Source of the DNA: Bipolaris cookei
Taxonomy: Eukaryota; Ascomycota; Dothideomycetes; Pleosporales; Pleosporaceae
DNA length: 64,000 nt
Direction of reading: 5' to 3'
Assembly (NCBI GenBank): GCA_002286855.1
Contig: NRSV01000040.1
Location: 64,071 to 128,070 of the forward strand
Shown: positions 1-11,044 of the stretch, piece by piece
Layout: each line of letters opens with the position of its first letter
How positions within the stretch are numbered: the first letter of the stretch is position 1
Program-made: the position numbers and the translations under genes
Notes under the pieces: model-generated
What the model saw: only the letters and a program-made list of their open reading frames with translations
Databases searched by the model: none
Told to the model about the DNA's origin: nothing

Positions 1-73
1 GGCAGGCGCGTCCGACGCGTTTTACCTCGAGTAGATTTGCTGCACACGGCGTCTCTCAACTTCAGTCAGCAGG

Positions 74-998
74 ATGAGTAAGTCCTCTATTTTCGAATGT
101 TGCTAAGCATTCAGGCTAACCAATTCAGATTACAACAACTACGAAACCTCGTACACGTCCTATGGGGCTGGCGGCGGTGGTGGCGGAGGTGGCTTCATAC
201 CAGGAGAGGGAGGCAGCACACAGAGTCCCGGCGGCCGGCGAGATCAAATCCAGGACTCGATACGCCCTGTTACCATTAAGCAGATACTAGACGCCCAAGG
301 AGAGGCAGGGAACAACGACACCTTCAAAATTGATGGCACAGTAATCAGCCAGGTATACGACAGCCCCACGTTTGATATGTATGCTTGCGCTAACTTAAAG
401 CCAGCTCACACTCGTCGGCCAAATACGTAACATATCTAACCAGACCACGAACACTACATATCGCCTCGATGACGGCACCGGAAGCATAGAGGTCAAACAA
501 TGGGTCAATCCCGAAACAGTAGACCACAGCAGCCTCGCCAAGGCTAAGCTCATCGAAGGCGCATACTGCAGGGCATGGGGCAAGCTAAGGAGCTTCAATG
601 ATCGCAAATCAGTCGGAGCGACAATCATCCGCCCAATCGAGGACATGAACGAAATCTCTTACCACATGCTCGAAGCAACGGCCATCCATCTCTACTTTAC
701 GCGCGGCCCTCCTGGCCAGGCCGGCGGCGCCACAACTAATGGAGCAGGAAAACAGCAAGCGATAGAGGGAAGTCATGGCGGATACGAACTCGCAGGCTAC
801 ACTCAAGCTGCGAAGAGGGTTTTCCACTTTTTGAGAGAAGTTGAACAATCGAATGAGGGCGTAAATCAGTACGAAATTGCCTCCAAGCTCGGTATCGACG
901 CCGCAGACGTAGCAAAGGCGGGTGAGGATCTGTTGGCAGGTGGTCTGATATACACAACTCTTGACGACCAGACCTGGGCGATTCTCGAGGCCGACTAA
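74..998 (+). CDS. RFA2: Replication protein A 32 kDa subunit (RPA2)
   Basis: Middle subunit of the nuclear single-stranded-DNA-binding RPA heterotrimer used in replication, repair and recombination. The model is three exons, 74-77, 129-352 and 405-998, giving 273 aa. The first exon contributes only ATGA before a perfect GTAAGT donor. The N-terminus is Tyr/Gly/Ser-rich (NYNNYETSYTSYG then a glycine run), as expected for the phosphorylated RPA2 tail. The central OB fold includes LTLVGQIRNIS and YRLDDGTGSIEVKQW. The C-terminus is a winged helix (GVNQYEIASKLGIDAADV ... GGLIYTTLDDQTW) used for partner docking. Length and domain order match fungal RFA2. Both introns are 51-52 bases. The only oddity is the tiny start exon. 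Confidence 0.93.
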
Positions 999-1152
999 AC
1001 AGGACGTGAGGCTGTGATGAGATACTAGGTGAGGTGGACAAAGCTACGACATTCCGCCAGAGGGTATTTCAGCAAAAGCATAGGATTTATGAGAGCACTT
1101 ATGGCCTGTACTGAGTCAACCGTTACGTCTCATGCAAACATGTAAAGAAATC

Positions 1153-1856
1153 CTACTTCTCTGCATTTGTAGAGAGAAACAGCACACATGTTCCAACAAT
1201 GGCACACGATACCACCGTGAATATAACCTGCGTCTTCCATCCTGTTTGGACCAGTGCCCGGCGCCGACTGTACCGTGAGACGGTATTGATGTAATTAGCC
1301 AGCCCTGCAGCCATACATGTCAAGGATAAGACCCAGAAGACGATACCCAATGGTAAGGCGAAGCGCATCTCTGTAGCGCATGTTAGTGGGTATTTTCAGA
1401 CGAGAGTAGTTGTTTGCTAACCAAGTGGTGTTGGCTGTAACTTGAGATGGAAAGATAGCACAATGGCCACCGACACAATGGCCATGTACACGCTTAGTTT
1501 GAGCCACGCAAGAAATGCTGCCGAATCTATTAACCACTCTGACCCGTTTTCGATACAGACATTAATGGGAAACTCACTTCTCTCGTTGGCGGCATGATCC
1601 CGCGCATCCGAGGTGACGTTATCGAACAGTAGTACACCGCCCAACCACGGTGGTTCTTTGAAAGCCGTTCGGTCATAATCATTACTTCTACCGTACTAAT
1701 TAGAACATAAAGTCCGAATACAAAAGAAAATAGAGGGAAGAAGTACTGTTTAACCAAGATGGGTTTACTCCCAAAGATGTTGTAGAATGGTCGATACGGT
1801 TCGCGTAAGATGGACTCATCCGTAGCATCCATGCGCTCCAGGCTCCTGAAATCCAT
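1153..1856 (-). CDS. DUF202 (YidH/VTC1-like) small membrane protein
   Basis: Four-exon model on the minus strand: 1755-1856, 1578-1695, 1422-1517 and 1153-1370, giving 177 aa in an unbroken frame. Splicing restores the family hallmark ARDHAANERTFLAWLKLS, followed by three hydrophobic segments (VYMAIVSVAIVLSFHL; ALPLGIVFWVLSLTCMAAGLA; VIFTVVSCAIVGTCVLFL). The DUF202 fold is shared with VTC1 of the vacuolar polyphosphate polymerase complex, but most fungal stand-alone members have no assigned function. The N-terminus (EPYRPFYNIFG) resembles other ascomycete members. The first donor (GTTAAA) is weak, so the first intron is the least certain part. Start chosen at MDFRSLERMDATDE; the downstream Met of MDATDE is possible. 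The gene is convergent with RFA2. Confidence 0.8.
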
Positions 1857-2106
1857 TGTGTCTGAACAAATGCGATCGCGCACACAACCCAGATCGATGA
1901 ACACGGCAAAACAAGTCCGGGCGAGAAATGATGTTGGAGACAATAGTAATTCCGGTTGCTTATTACCAGCACAGACCGGGCTCGGCATTAAGTAGCGGTA
2001 GGTACTAAGTTCGTCAGTAGGACCGACCGACCATCTTTATTAACGTATCCACACACTGTCCTTCCTTTGCACCTGAAATCCCTCTCATCAAACCCATCAC
2101 TTCACA

Positions 2107-3089
2107 ATGGAAAAACAAAAGGAACTCACACTTTTCGGCGGATGCGAGTATGTATACACCCCCCCTCCCCCCCCCAAAAAAATGACGTCATTGTATATAC
2201 TACATTGAAACACCATCCCATACTGACCTAAACTTTTTCTTACCATTAAAAAAAGAGGCTGGAACGCATCAGATTGGACAGCAAGCGACGACCGCGTTCG
2301 GGGTGGAGCTTCGCAATCCCATCTCAGCATCAGCGGCTCCTCAGCTCGTTTCCACGGCACGCTTGACACAAAAGCGCTCGGCGGCGCGGGATTCGCCAGC
2401 CAGCGCACCACGGGCGAGACCCGGGCCTGGGATTTGTCGGCGTATGATGGCATTTTCCTGGATATCGGCGAGCTTGATGGCAAAAAGTATACGCTGACGC
2501 TCAAGGATGAGCTTTTGCCGCCTATGGCGGATGGACGCGAGCAGTCGTCGATTAATTTTGAGTATGATTTTGATTCCAAGAGTGGGATGGGAGTGTTTGT
2601 GCCGTGGCATGCGATGAAGGCGACGTATCGGGGGAGAGAGCAGAATGATACCAAGCCGTTGGATACGGAGAGTGTGAAACGGTTTAGTATTATGATTAGG
2701 AGGTAAAACTATGTGTTTTTTTTGGTGGTTTGTTCTCTGTTTTTCTTGTTGCTAACGCGGTGAGATAGTTTCTTCGGCTCCCAAGAAGGCGACTTTGATC
2801 TTGTCATCAACTCTATCAAGGCTGTCACGCAGGCTAGCGATGTTGAGAAGCATCTTGTTGGTAGAGGCATTCAGGTACGGCTTTGATCACATTCTCGACC
2901 CGGGTTTATGGCTAACACATTGCTCTGCTGCAGGACCAAGAGCCATGGTCCTGGAAGAACTCGAACCTTGTTGGTCTCGCGGTCATCTTGGGCTCTACCT
3001 GGGTTGTCTCTTGGGCTTATTGCTGGTGGAAGGGCTATGATATGAGTATCATGCGCTTTTCCAGATGGTGGTCCGTTGTAAGAAAATAG
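2107..3089 (+). CDS. CIA30-domain protein (complex I intermediate-associated 30-like)
   Basis: Four exons (2107-2147, 2256-2702, 2769-2874, 2934-3089) encode 249 aa. The protein opens MEKQKELTLFGG and continues EGWNASDWTASDDRVRGG, the typical start of the CIA30/NDUFAF1 beta-sandwich. It runs through RAWDLSAYDGIFLDI, an internal GVFVPWHAMKATYRG and a closing SFFGSQEGDFDLVINSI. In the family this domain acts in assembly of mitochondrial complex I; fungal paralogues are often uncharacterised. Here the C-terminus adds a hydrophobic segment (LVGLAVILGSTWVVSWAYCWW) and a short basic tail, which suggests membrane anchoring. No clear mitochondrial presequence is visible, so a role in complex I assembly is not proven for this member. 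The first intron contains a C-run next to an A-run. Confidence 0.84.
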
Positions 3090-6000
3090 TAGGACAGTTC
3101 AACGGCCTGATACGCACTGCGTAGCACACGAATCTTTTATATGACCGACCTTTATACGTTATGGAGAAAGAACAGACTAAAACGGGGCATCTTTTTTTTT
3201 ACTCCGAGTTTGTCAAGAGTCCAACACTGAGGCACAACTCTCACAACCTAAACAAGCGTCGCTATATAATCTCCATTACAGCAAAAATGACACAAAGCAC
3301 TTTCCACACTTATATCGACAACATCATGTTATTTCAGCCACAGCTCTTATTATGCATAAAATCGTATTCTATCGAGCTGCGAAAAAAAAAACATACAACA
3401 GCGGGGATTCGCCAGTGGTCACCCACCTGACTACTAATCCGCCGGTCAAAGACTTAACGTGCGGAGATCTAACGGGTTCCAGTGCTGCATTTTGCCGATG
3501 GTCGTATGTGAAAGAATTATGGTTCTGAGGAATACATATAGCAAAGACATGGTGATGGGGAAAGAGATGGCATGTTGAATTTGAGGATTTTTTACTGCTA
3601 GTCGGCGGTGATGAGCTTATGTAAAGACTAAATATGTACAACTTCTCTTATACCGAAATCACTTGAAGTTTTTTTTTTTAAAAAAAAAGAACCAGCCTGT
3701 TTAATGCATAACTAGATTTTACGGTAGGGATGGAAGTATCAGGTGTGTAGACTAGCCCGGTAAACTTGAGCGAAAGCAGCTATCTAGCAACCCTGATACA
3801 GAAATTGGTTTATATTGCAAGTCGAGATATTACTTCCTTGGTTAGATATAAAAGATGGCGTTGCTTTAATGGAGATTTGCAAATCAAATGTGAGGTCTCG
3901 CTGCATAGCGAAAACAATATCTGCACTTGAAACTAAATGTGTTAATTAGAAAACTTATGTAATCTGTCTTACTATCTTCGAGTCCATAATAGAAATATGT
4001 CTCAAAACCTACATATATCTGGCGAAAAAAAAAGATACGGTTATGCCAAAGCGGCAGTTAGTCTCAACATACTAATCTTCTTTTCCGGCAAGCGCGTGCG
4101 CACTTACAAGCACAAAATCCATCCTACTAACCCCTAACTTACCTCCCCTCATTCTTGCAAATACTCACAACAGCCTCGCTGTAACCTATCCAAACTACAC
4201 ACCATGAAACCATGTTCCCAGCTATCCACACGTCCCCCCCCCCTCCCCTAAGCCCGTTTCTTCCTTTCCCTGTTAAGAAATCTCTGTTGAGCAGCGCACC
4301 TCCAAAAAAAAGCAGAAGAAAGAAATATCATAGCCTCAACCTCCATCCACGGCACGACCCGCCAGAACACACCCTCCATTCAACAAACCCCCCATCAAGA
4401 ATGCCCCCCCCCCGGCATAATCCTCCGATGCAAACACTCCCTTCTTTTTTCTACCTTGCTTCTGTTACGCAGGCTAATCTAGTTATAACATCTACGAGCT
4501 AGACTGCTTACGAACAGGTACGGTCAAGTGACAAGACAGATGTACGTACGTAGTGCTGAATCCATATCATCTCTACCTCACTCTGCTATCCTTCCCATCC
4601 TATCCCCCTCCCCCCCCCCCACTCCCTTTTTCTTAACCTCACTAAACGATGGAAAATCCCCATATCAAGCTTCGACGAGGTTTGGAGCAACGTAGGTTAG
4701 AAAGGGATGTGCGATGTTGAGGTGGAGGTACGGGGATCTGTGGCTGGTGCGCCCAGCAAGGCGTAGGAAGAAGGAAAGGTGGAAAAGCAAGACTGGCTTC
4801 GTTCCTGTTCTCGCACCCACCCCTTTTGTGTGCATGTTGTTTTGTGTCAACGTCCCGCCCACAACTTTCCCCACTGATTTTTCGCTCATCTTTGATAGCG
4901 TGTAGCGTGCAGCGTACACAACGCGCACTTCGCCACCAAGCTAGCCAGACAGACCCCACTACCTACGTACTCTCCCCAAAGTCCTCGAAAAGAAGGGACA
5001 TAAAAAGGGGGTGTTATTGTGGATATCTTGATTACGTCCAACCAATCTTTCTTTCTTTCTTTCTTCTTTCGCGTTTCTCTGCTTTCTTGCCATTGCGGTT
5101 GCTTCTTCCGTACACTTACTTGCCTTTTGTGTCCCGGATGTAGAGCATGGATGGATGGATGCAGATGCAGATGCAGGTGCAGAGTGTGTACCTGCAGGAA
5201 AAAAAAGAGAGAAGAAAATTGGAAAACAAAGGAAAAGTTTAATTTGGAGGAAAGTGGATGATGAGAGATTGATGTAATGGAGCTATGAGGTCTAGGAGCA
5301 GGATGAGATGTGATGATTATTTCGTCGACTTAGCTTACACATTCCGCATTGAACACTTATGGAGGAGGGTTTTTTTTCTTCGCTGAAGGAAGAGGATAGG
5401 GACTGTTGATGTCGTCGTACGACTGCCCTCAATCTTACTAGCAAAGAACACTGTGGAGCGTATGCAGGGGTAAGTGCGCACGCTCGTTGCTTCTTCTTTC
5501 ATTCATTTTTTTTTCTTCGTCTCGGCAACATGCATATGTACGGGATTATGAGTAAGCAAACCCAGAAACAAGAACAACAAGGACGAGAATAAAAAGAGGT
5601 AAAAAACGGTTGGGGTGGGTTGGAAAAAAGCAAAGCAATTCTCTCTCAGAATAATCTTATCCAATTGTGATTCATTATTTCCAATACCGCATATTTCTGA
5701 CCTTCGTCAGACGTATGCTAACGCTTCCACACTCACACATGTGATTACGAGCCGAGCCAAAACCAAAGCTCTATCCAGAAACTACAACAATGATAGAGAT
5801 AGAGAAACAGGAAAGTAGGAGAAAATGTACATTGAGACACACAAACAACAAAAATGGTTCTACGGAGAGATTTCGCCCAATTGCTGAATGCAACAAAAAC
5901 AACAAAGACTTAAAAAAGACGCTTTTAACTCCCTTCACGTATTCGAACAACGCCAAGAAAACTCCAGACTCGTTACAGTCGAAAAAATCAAAGATGGGTG

Positions 6001-6208
6001 GCGTATTAGATTATGCCAGAAGAGAGAGAGCCTCAAGAAGCTCATGCCTAGGGAGATTGGACAGATAGAGGTGGATGTGTGATGAAAATGAAACTAGGCT
6101 GAGCAAAATAGTTTGGGTATAATGAGAATGTATCTGTGAGACGCGGCGGATGAGAGAGAGAGAGAGAGAGAGACATTACGCGCTCAATGCGAAATCATGC
6201 ATTTTTAG
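3090..6208. other. Long non-coding interval downstream of homeobox gene
   Basis: About 3.1 kb without a supportable gene. It holds homopolymer and pyrimidine tracts: T and A runs near 3190, 3380 and 3670, C runs near 4226 and 4610, and TTTC repeats near 5045. All reading frames are short and of biased composition. The right part is presumably the 3' untranslated region of the homeobox gene. I see no RNA gene or transposon ends. Confidence 0.5.
6152..6173. repeat. (GA)n microsatellite
   Basis: Eleven uninterrupted GA units about 35 bases downstream of the homeobox stop codon, probably in its 3' untranslated region. Confidence 0.9.
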
Positions 6209-8595
6209 TTATTGTGCCCCGAAATCTCCTGGTCCTTGGTTGGCGAAGATGTAGCTTTTGGGTTGAGGTTCATTCGGCCGTCGCATAAAATTCCCTTGGG
6301 CAGGATTGGTGCCCTGAGGTGGGTTGTACTGATGTACTAAAAAATCTGGCATGGCAGAGACTTGAGGCGCAAAGGGGACATTGTGGTGAATACCGCTCAG
6401 CGAAAGGTCGTCATAGTTCATGTTCCCACCAGGCATGTATTGTTGACTGCCGTCGTCGGGTTGGTTTTGTGCAGTGTCGGGTAACGAAGGTCTCCTGAAA
6501 TGCGAGGGTTTGGGTTGTTGTATGGTAAGATCAGTAGTGGAACGAAAACCTGCTCGTATTTGGGGCGGCTGCGCGTATGGTGTCCTGTGAAAATATTGCT
6601 GAGTCGCTGGTGCTGATTGCGGTGGTGTGTCACGATATAGCGTGTCGTTGACGAAGCGAGATTGCAGGTCCATGGAGGATGAGGGCGGCGAGGTAGTCTT
6701 GGCAATGACGTTTCCAGCCTGATCCGAGGACCAATTCGTGTGCATGCTCTCTGGACTGTTGTGATCAGGCATGGCCGAATGTGGCCTGATTACCGCAGCA
6801 CCGCCCCAGTAATTGCCAAAATCCTGTGGAGTCAGCGGAGTTGGGGGTGCCAGACTGCCGCCTTGGCCTATAGTAGTGTTGCTTGAGGTGGAGAACGTTC
6901 GCGCGAACTTTGGTGATGCCGCAGCCTCGGAGAAGCTTATGGCCATAGGAGAGCGCTGTGCTGAGCCAGGCTGCGACTTTTGTACACGACCTCCAGCATT
7001 TCCAATACCCGTTGAGCGAATCCTTCGAATGACCTTGTCGTTGTTGCCTCCTGGCGAGGGCATGGGGGCAGAGTACGAGGCGCTCCGCATTGCCGTCGAG
7101 CTGAGGTTGATTGGACGCTTCTGCCGCCTTGCGGCGATACTCGACGACTGGTCGGGAAGCGAGAAGTCATCTGGGGTGCCATTCCTGATGTGTATCGCAT
7201 CCATGTTAGTGGCGAGATTGCTTGTGGAGGAATTTCTACGGGCAAAGGCATCTTCACGAAAGTGCATGGGGATATCGAGATCAGAGGGCGCAGCACTGAG
7301 CCTTCGCGCTTGCTCTGGTGTGGTCATAATAGCATGTGAAGACGAGTTTAGCTGTTGGTAGAGACCGCGCTGTGGGAACATTTGGTTGGAGCCATCCTGG
7401 GGCCAGAAAGGAAGCGTTTGCTCCGAGGCGGATGCCTGGCCAAGGTTGTAGGGCGCGAACTGATCCTCTGGTTCCTCGGCGTGCTTGGGTTGCGCCAGTT
7501 GGTTGGGGTCCTCTGTCCAGCCAGTGTAGACGGAATTCAACGAGGCAATGGAAGGGGGGGTGGGTCCGTTTGGGGACTGTGTGGTGGCTGAAGACTGGGT
7601 GCCGTTGTAGGGTGAAGCGCCTGATGAAATGGACCCTGTGCTTTGTTGAGCTTCTGGCGCGCTCGAGTTGCTGGTATCAGTAGCCGTCAGTGCGGAGTAG
7701 TCAACCTGGAAGTCGGCAAAATTATCAAACTCGGGGTGCGAGGACGCTAGGTCGCCAGACATGGGAGCAGACACGGTAAAGGCAAGGTCACTGGAGTAGG
7801 CACTGGATAGACCAGTGGTATCAAAGGTAAAGTCGGACTGTTGAGCGTCGGCAGGCAGGCCGCTCTCATGCATGTAGGCACCGTTGGTGGCAGCCATGAT
7901 TGAGTTCATAAGATCGTTGGGACGATAGGCTGGTGTGCGATCAACCTCTGGCATACAACGAAACATGTCGTATTGCTGCTGGGGCTGGGGCTGCTGTTGG
8001 GGTTGGTGGTGGTGGTGCTGCTGGTGCTGGTGCTGCTGGTGCTGCTGGTGCTGGTGATGCTGGTGATGCTGCTGGTGCTGCTGCGACATGTGGGGGTTCA
8101 GGTCGAGGGTCGAGGGACCTTCGCCAACCTGGACGGGTATGGTTGCAGGACTGATGTCTGCTGTGGAATAAAAGTCTGGTTGCATGAGCATATGGGGATT
8201 TTGCTGGTCCTGGGAATTGGGGTAGTGGTTGGGCATGACAGGCGCGTGCTGGTGGGCAAAGGGTAGGTTCATGGTCATGTTGTATTGGTTCATGAGCTTC
8301 TTGCGGTCCTGCTTGACCTTTGCGCGGCGGTTCTGAAACCAGTTCTGCAGGCATGTTAGCAAGGGTGGATGGGCAGCGTGGAGGGAGTGACGGGGCGACT
8401 CGCATTGATCTTGTCGAGGGGAACGCCGAGGCGGGTAGCGAATTCCTTCTTGACATTGGTGCTGGGCTTGTGCTGGGCGAGGAAGTGCTGCTCGAGGATG
8501 TCGTGCTGATCTTTGGTGAGGCGGGGCTTGACATCGCTGCCGGGCTGCTTCAGTGCGGGAGGTGCGGTCGTCGAAGCGGCACCGCTGGGATCCAT
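6209..8595 (-). CDS. Homeobox transcription factor
   Basis: Two exons, 8404-8595 and 6209-8344, give 775 aa. The homeodomain lies at the N-terminus (about residues 22-80): KPRLTKDQHDILEQHF, then GVPLDKIN, then after splicing NWFQNRRAKVKQDRKK, the helix-3 recognition signature. The intron interrupts that helix, and only a GC-AG intron (donor GCGAGT) keeps the frame. The remainder is low-complexity: a His/Gln tract (MSQQHQQHHQHHQ...), Ser/Thr/Pro-rich stretches and scattered basic clusters. This is typical of fungal homeobox regulators of conidiation or fruiting-body development, though the target process here is unknown. The open frame continues about 195 codons upstream past the intron, but that part is non-coding read-through; the true start is MDPSGAAS. 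Large non-coding flanks suit a developmentally regulated gene. Confidence 0.88.
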
Positions 8596-8639
8596 GTTGC
8601 CGCGTCCAGCGACAATGCAGCGCGAGCGGGTGGGATGGG

Positions 8640-8820
8640 GCGTCGCAGTGAGGGAGGGAGGAGGTGGTGGTGGTGTTGGCGATGTTGGTGGTAGTAGTGG
8701 CGGCGGTGATTGTAGTAGTAGTCGTAGTGGTGGTGGTGATAGTAGTGGCAGCAGTAGTAGTAATAGTAGTGATAGTCGTAGTAGTAGTAGTGGTGGTGGT
8801 AGTAGCAGTAGCAGCAGTCG
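8640..8820. repeat. Degenerate trinucleotide-repeat tract in homeobox leader
   Basis: Runs of GGT, GTA/TAG and AGC triplets with almost no C on the plus strand, just upstream of the homeobox start codon. On the transcribed strand this is an ACC/CTA/ACT-rich leader or promoter tract. Frames through it give meaningless Thr, Tyr/His or Gly/Ser strings. Confidence 0.85.
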
Positions 8821-11044
8821 TGGGATTCAGGCGATAGGCAGGATAGGCAGGATGTGCGTAGAGCGGGCACGGATGCGCGGGCTGCACCACACGACGGGGG
8901 CCGATGGCAGACCAAGTAGCGAGCGACAATGACGACTAAGCGACGGGGGGAGAAAGGGGGCAGGGCGGCAACAGTGGATAGGCGGTATATCTACGGGCGA
9001 AGACTTGTGGAAACGAGAGTGTTCAGCGCAACGGCGCAGTAGAGCAGGCAAAAAAGGGCACGAAGCGAGAGGCGGACGGGGAATGAAGGAGCCTGGCGGG
9101 TGGTGGGAGGGTGCTAGTAGGGTAGGGTAAGGTAGGTGGGAGCGAGGAGCTGGGCTGGGGTGCTGGTCGCTGGCTTGCTGCATCCCTCGCTGGCTGGCTC
9201 GCTCGGTGCTGGCGGCGGCGGGCGGCTGGCGGGTGCTTGGTTGGTCGGAGGTGCCAAACGTGCTCAGCCACTGAACCCCCCCCAGCGCATTGTGCCTGTC
9301 GACACCAAAATAACCAGCCCTCACCAGTCTCCACGCACCCCCTCGCCGTGATTCGACCGTCTGGCGGGTGCGGGTGCGAGTGGATGGATGCCATGGACAG
9401 ACGCTGCACGCTGGCCATGCGGGCGCAGCGCATCATTGGCCCGCCGCCCGTGCAGGCTCCAAGTACTGTAGTAGTGTCTTCACATCACATACTACTACGC
9501 CTCCTACCATGTAGTACATACGAGTATGTCTATCTATCCAGTACTCCAACACACATGCTATCTACCTACTTCTCACACACAGCCGTCCCATGACCCTCTC
9601 CGGCAGCAGAGCCGTGTGTCCCACATTCTGAGACGAGGGCGGCCCATGTGCTGCAGCCCGGGCCTCTCGACCCCCCGTTCGGAGAATATGGGATGGTCTG
9701 GTAGGTGTCAGTGAATGCCATCCTGTCTGAGTAGGTGGCAGCTATAGCCTGCCTGGCTGTAATATACTCGACGCATGGCCTGGCCACCCGCCCGTCGACT
9801 CACCCACGGTCCACGTCAAAAAACCGTCCACCCCCCGCGGTGTGGCTCAACGTCGACGCCCGGCTCGTCGCCTGTCTGCTTCCTGGCCAGCTGACTGGTG
9901 GCGTCGCCGTCGACCATTGAGTGTGTGTACTTGTGTGTGAGTGTGCATGTGGGTGTGCCTCTGGCGACTCGCCGACCACTTGGTGCCAGGTGCCAGGTGC
10001 CATCTGCCAACCGCCCCCGGGCCGAGAGTCGCCTCTGTGTGATGGGCCGTCATGCCCGCGTGCACGGCCAAGGGGAGGGGCTTCAGCACACCCGCCCATA
10101 CACTAGAGTACTTACACTGGCCTGGTTCGGAAGTCGGCGCTCGCTCGCTGCCTCGCCCGCTGGCGCTGCTGGTTGCTGTTCCTGTTCCTGCGCGTACCTT
10201 GCAGCAAGGGGGCTTCAGTACCACTTGCGGCACCCAAAAATGGCCCCAGCGCCCCCGTCCTACAACCCTTTGTGTTTCGCCCGCCCGTCGTCGACTGACC
10301 AGTCTCAATCCGCCAGTCCGCCAGTCCGCCAGTCCCGCCCTAGTCCTAGTCGTCGTAGTCCCGCCTACCCACGTCCTCGCGACCCTCCGCCGCCTGCTGG
10401 CTGGCTGGCCCAACCGACCAACCCACCTGGCCCAAACGGATTCCACAGGCCACGCTGCAAGCCCTACAATTACTCCCTCGTCGCTGCCCGCCAACCATCG
10501 CTTCCTCCACCCGACTGCCCCTCTCCACCCACCTGCCTGCGCCTTTGTACACACAAAGAAAAGAAACAAACGGCCCTCGCCCTCGCCCTCGCCCTCCTCC
10601 TCCTCCTCCGCCATGACTCACCTGCCGATGAATGCGGTATCTCATGCGATGCGACACAACGTGAATCGCCCGGCCAAACAAGGCTAGGCCCACTGCAACC
10701 GCCCCCCCCTCTCCCCTCTCCCCTCCAACCCCATCTGCTCATTCGGCAAGGCTGGTCTGGTCACGCCAGGTTGGGCGCATGCGTCAGCTATTTCTACCCA
10801 CCTACATATGTACGGACAGCACTCGACACGCCTGCGCTGCACTCTAGTCCCCACCCACATACAACGTCGAACCACCTCCTGCATCTCTGACTCTAGCCGA
10901 GTAAGACCGCGTGCAACACGGCATCGACTTAAGAGCGCACAGTAAGCAGAGCCGCAGAACTCCCACGCCACCAAAAGTCTAAACTACCCGCCCCGCCCTC
11001 AGCAACCTAGGTGTACGAGTACACCTGTCCCCCTACCCACACCC
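8821..11044. other. GC-rich upstream region of the homeobox gene
   Basis: About 2.2 kb of GC-rich DNA with C-tracts and direct repeats, such as repeated CGCCAGTC near 10310 and CCCTCG near 10580. Long frames exist on both strands (9898-10890 plus, 9847-10614 minus), but they overlap each other, are Pro/Arg/Gly-biased and match no domain I know. It is best read as promoter and 5' leader of the homeobox gene plus the 3' flank of the phosphatase gene. Confidence 0.5.

Noticed and set aside
8345..8929. The 906-aa frame that extends the homeobox exon 2 frame upstream
   Set aside because: Its first 195 or so codons are Thr/Ile repeats from the triplet tract and an out-of-frame reading of exon 1 and the intron. 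The homeodomain is only complete with the spliced MDPSGAAS start.
9847..10890. Long overlapping frames of 330 aa (plus) and 255 aa (minus) upstream of the homeobox gene
   Set aside because: They occupy the same GC-rich DNA on opposite strands, are Pro/Arg/Gly-biased, contain no domain and show no splice or start context. They are explained by few stop codons in GC-rich sequence.
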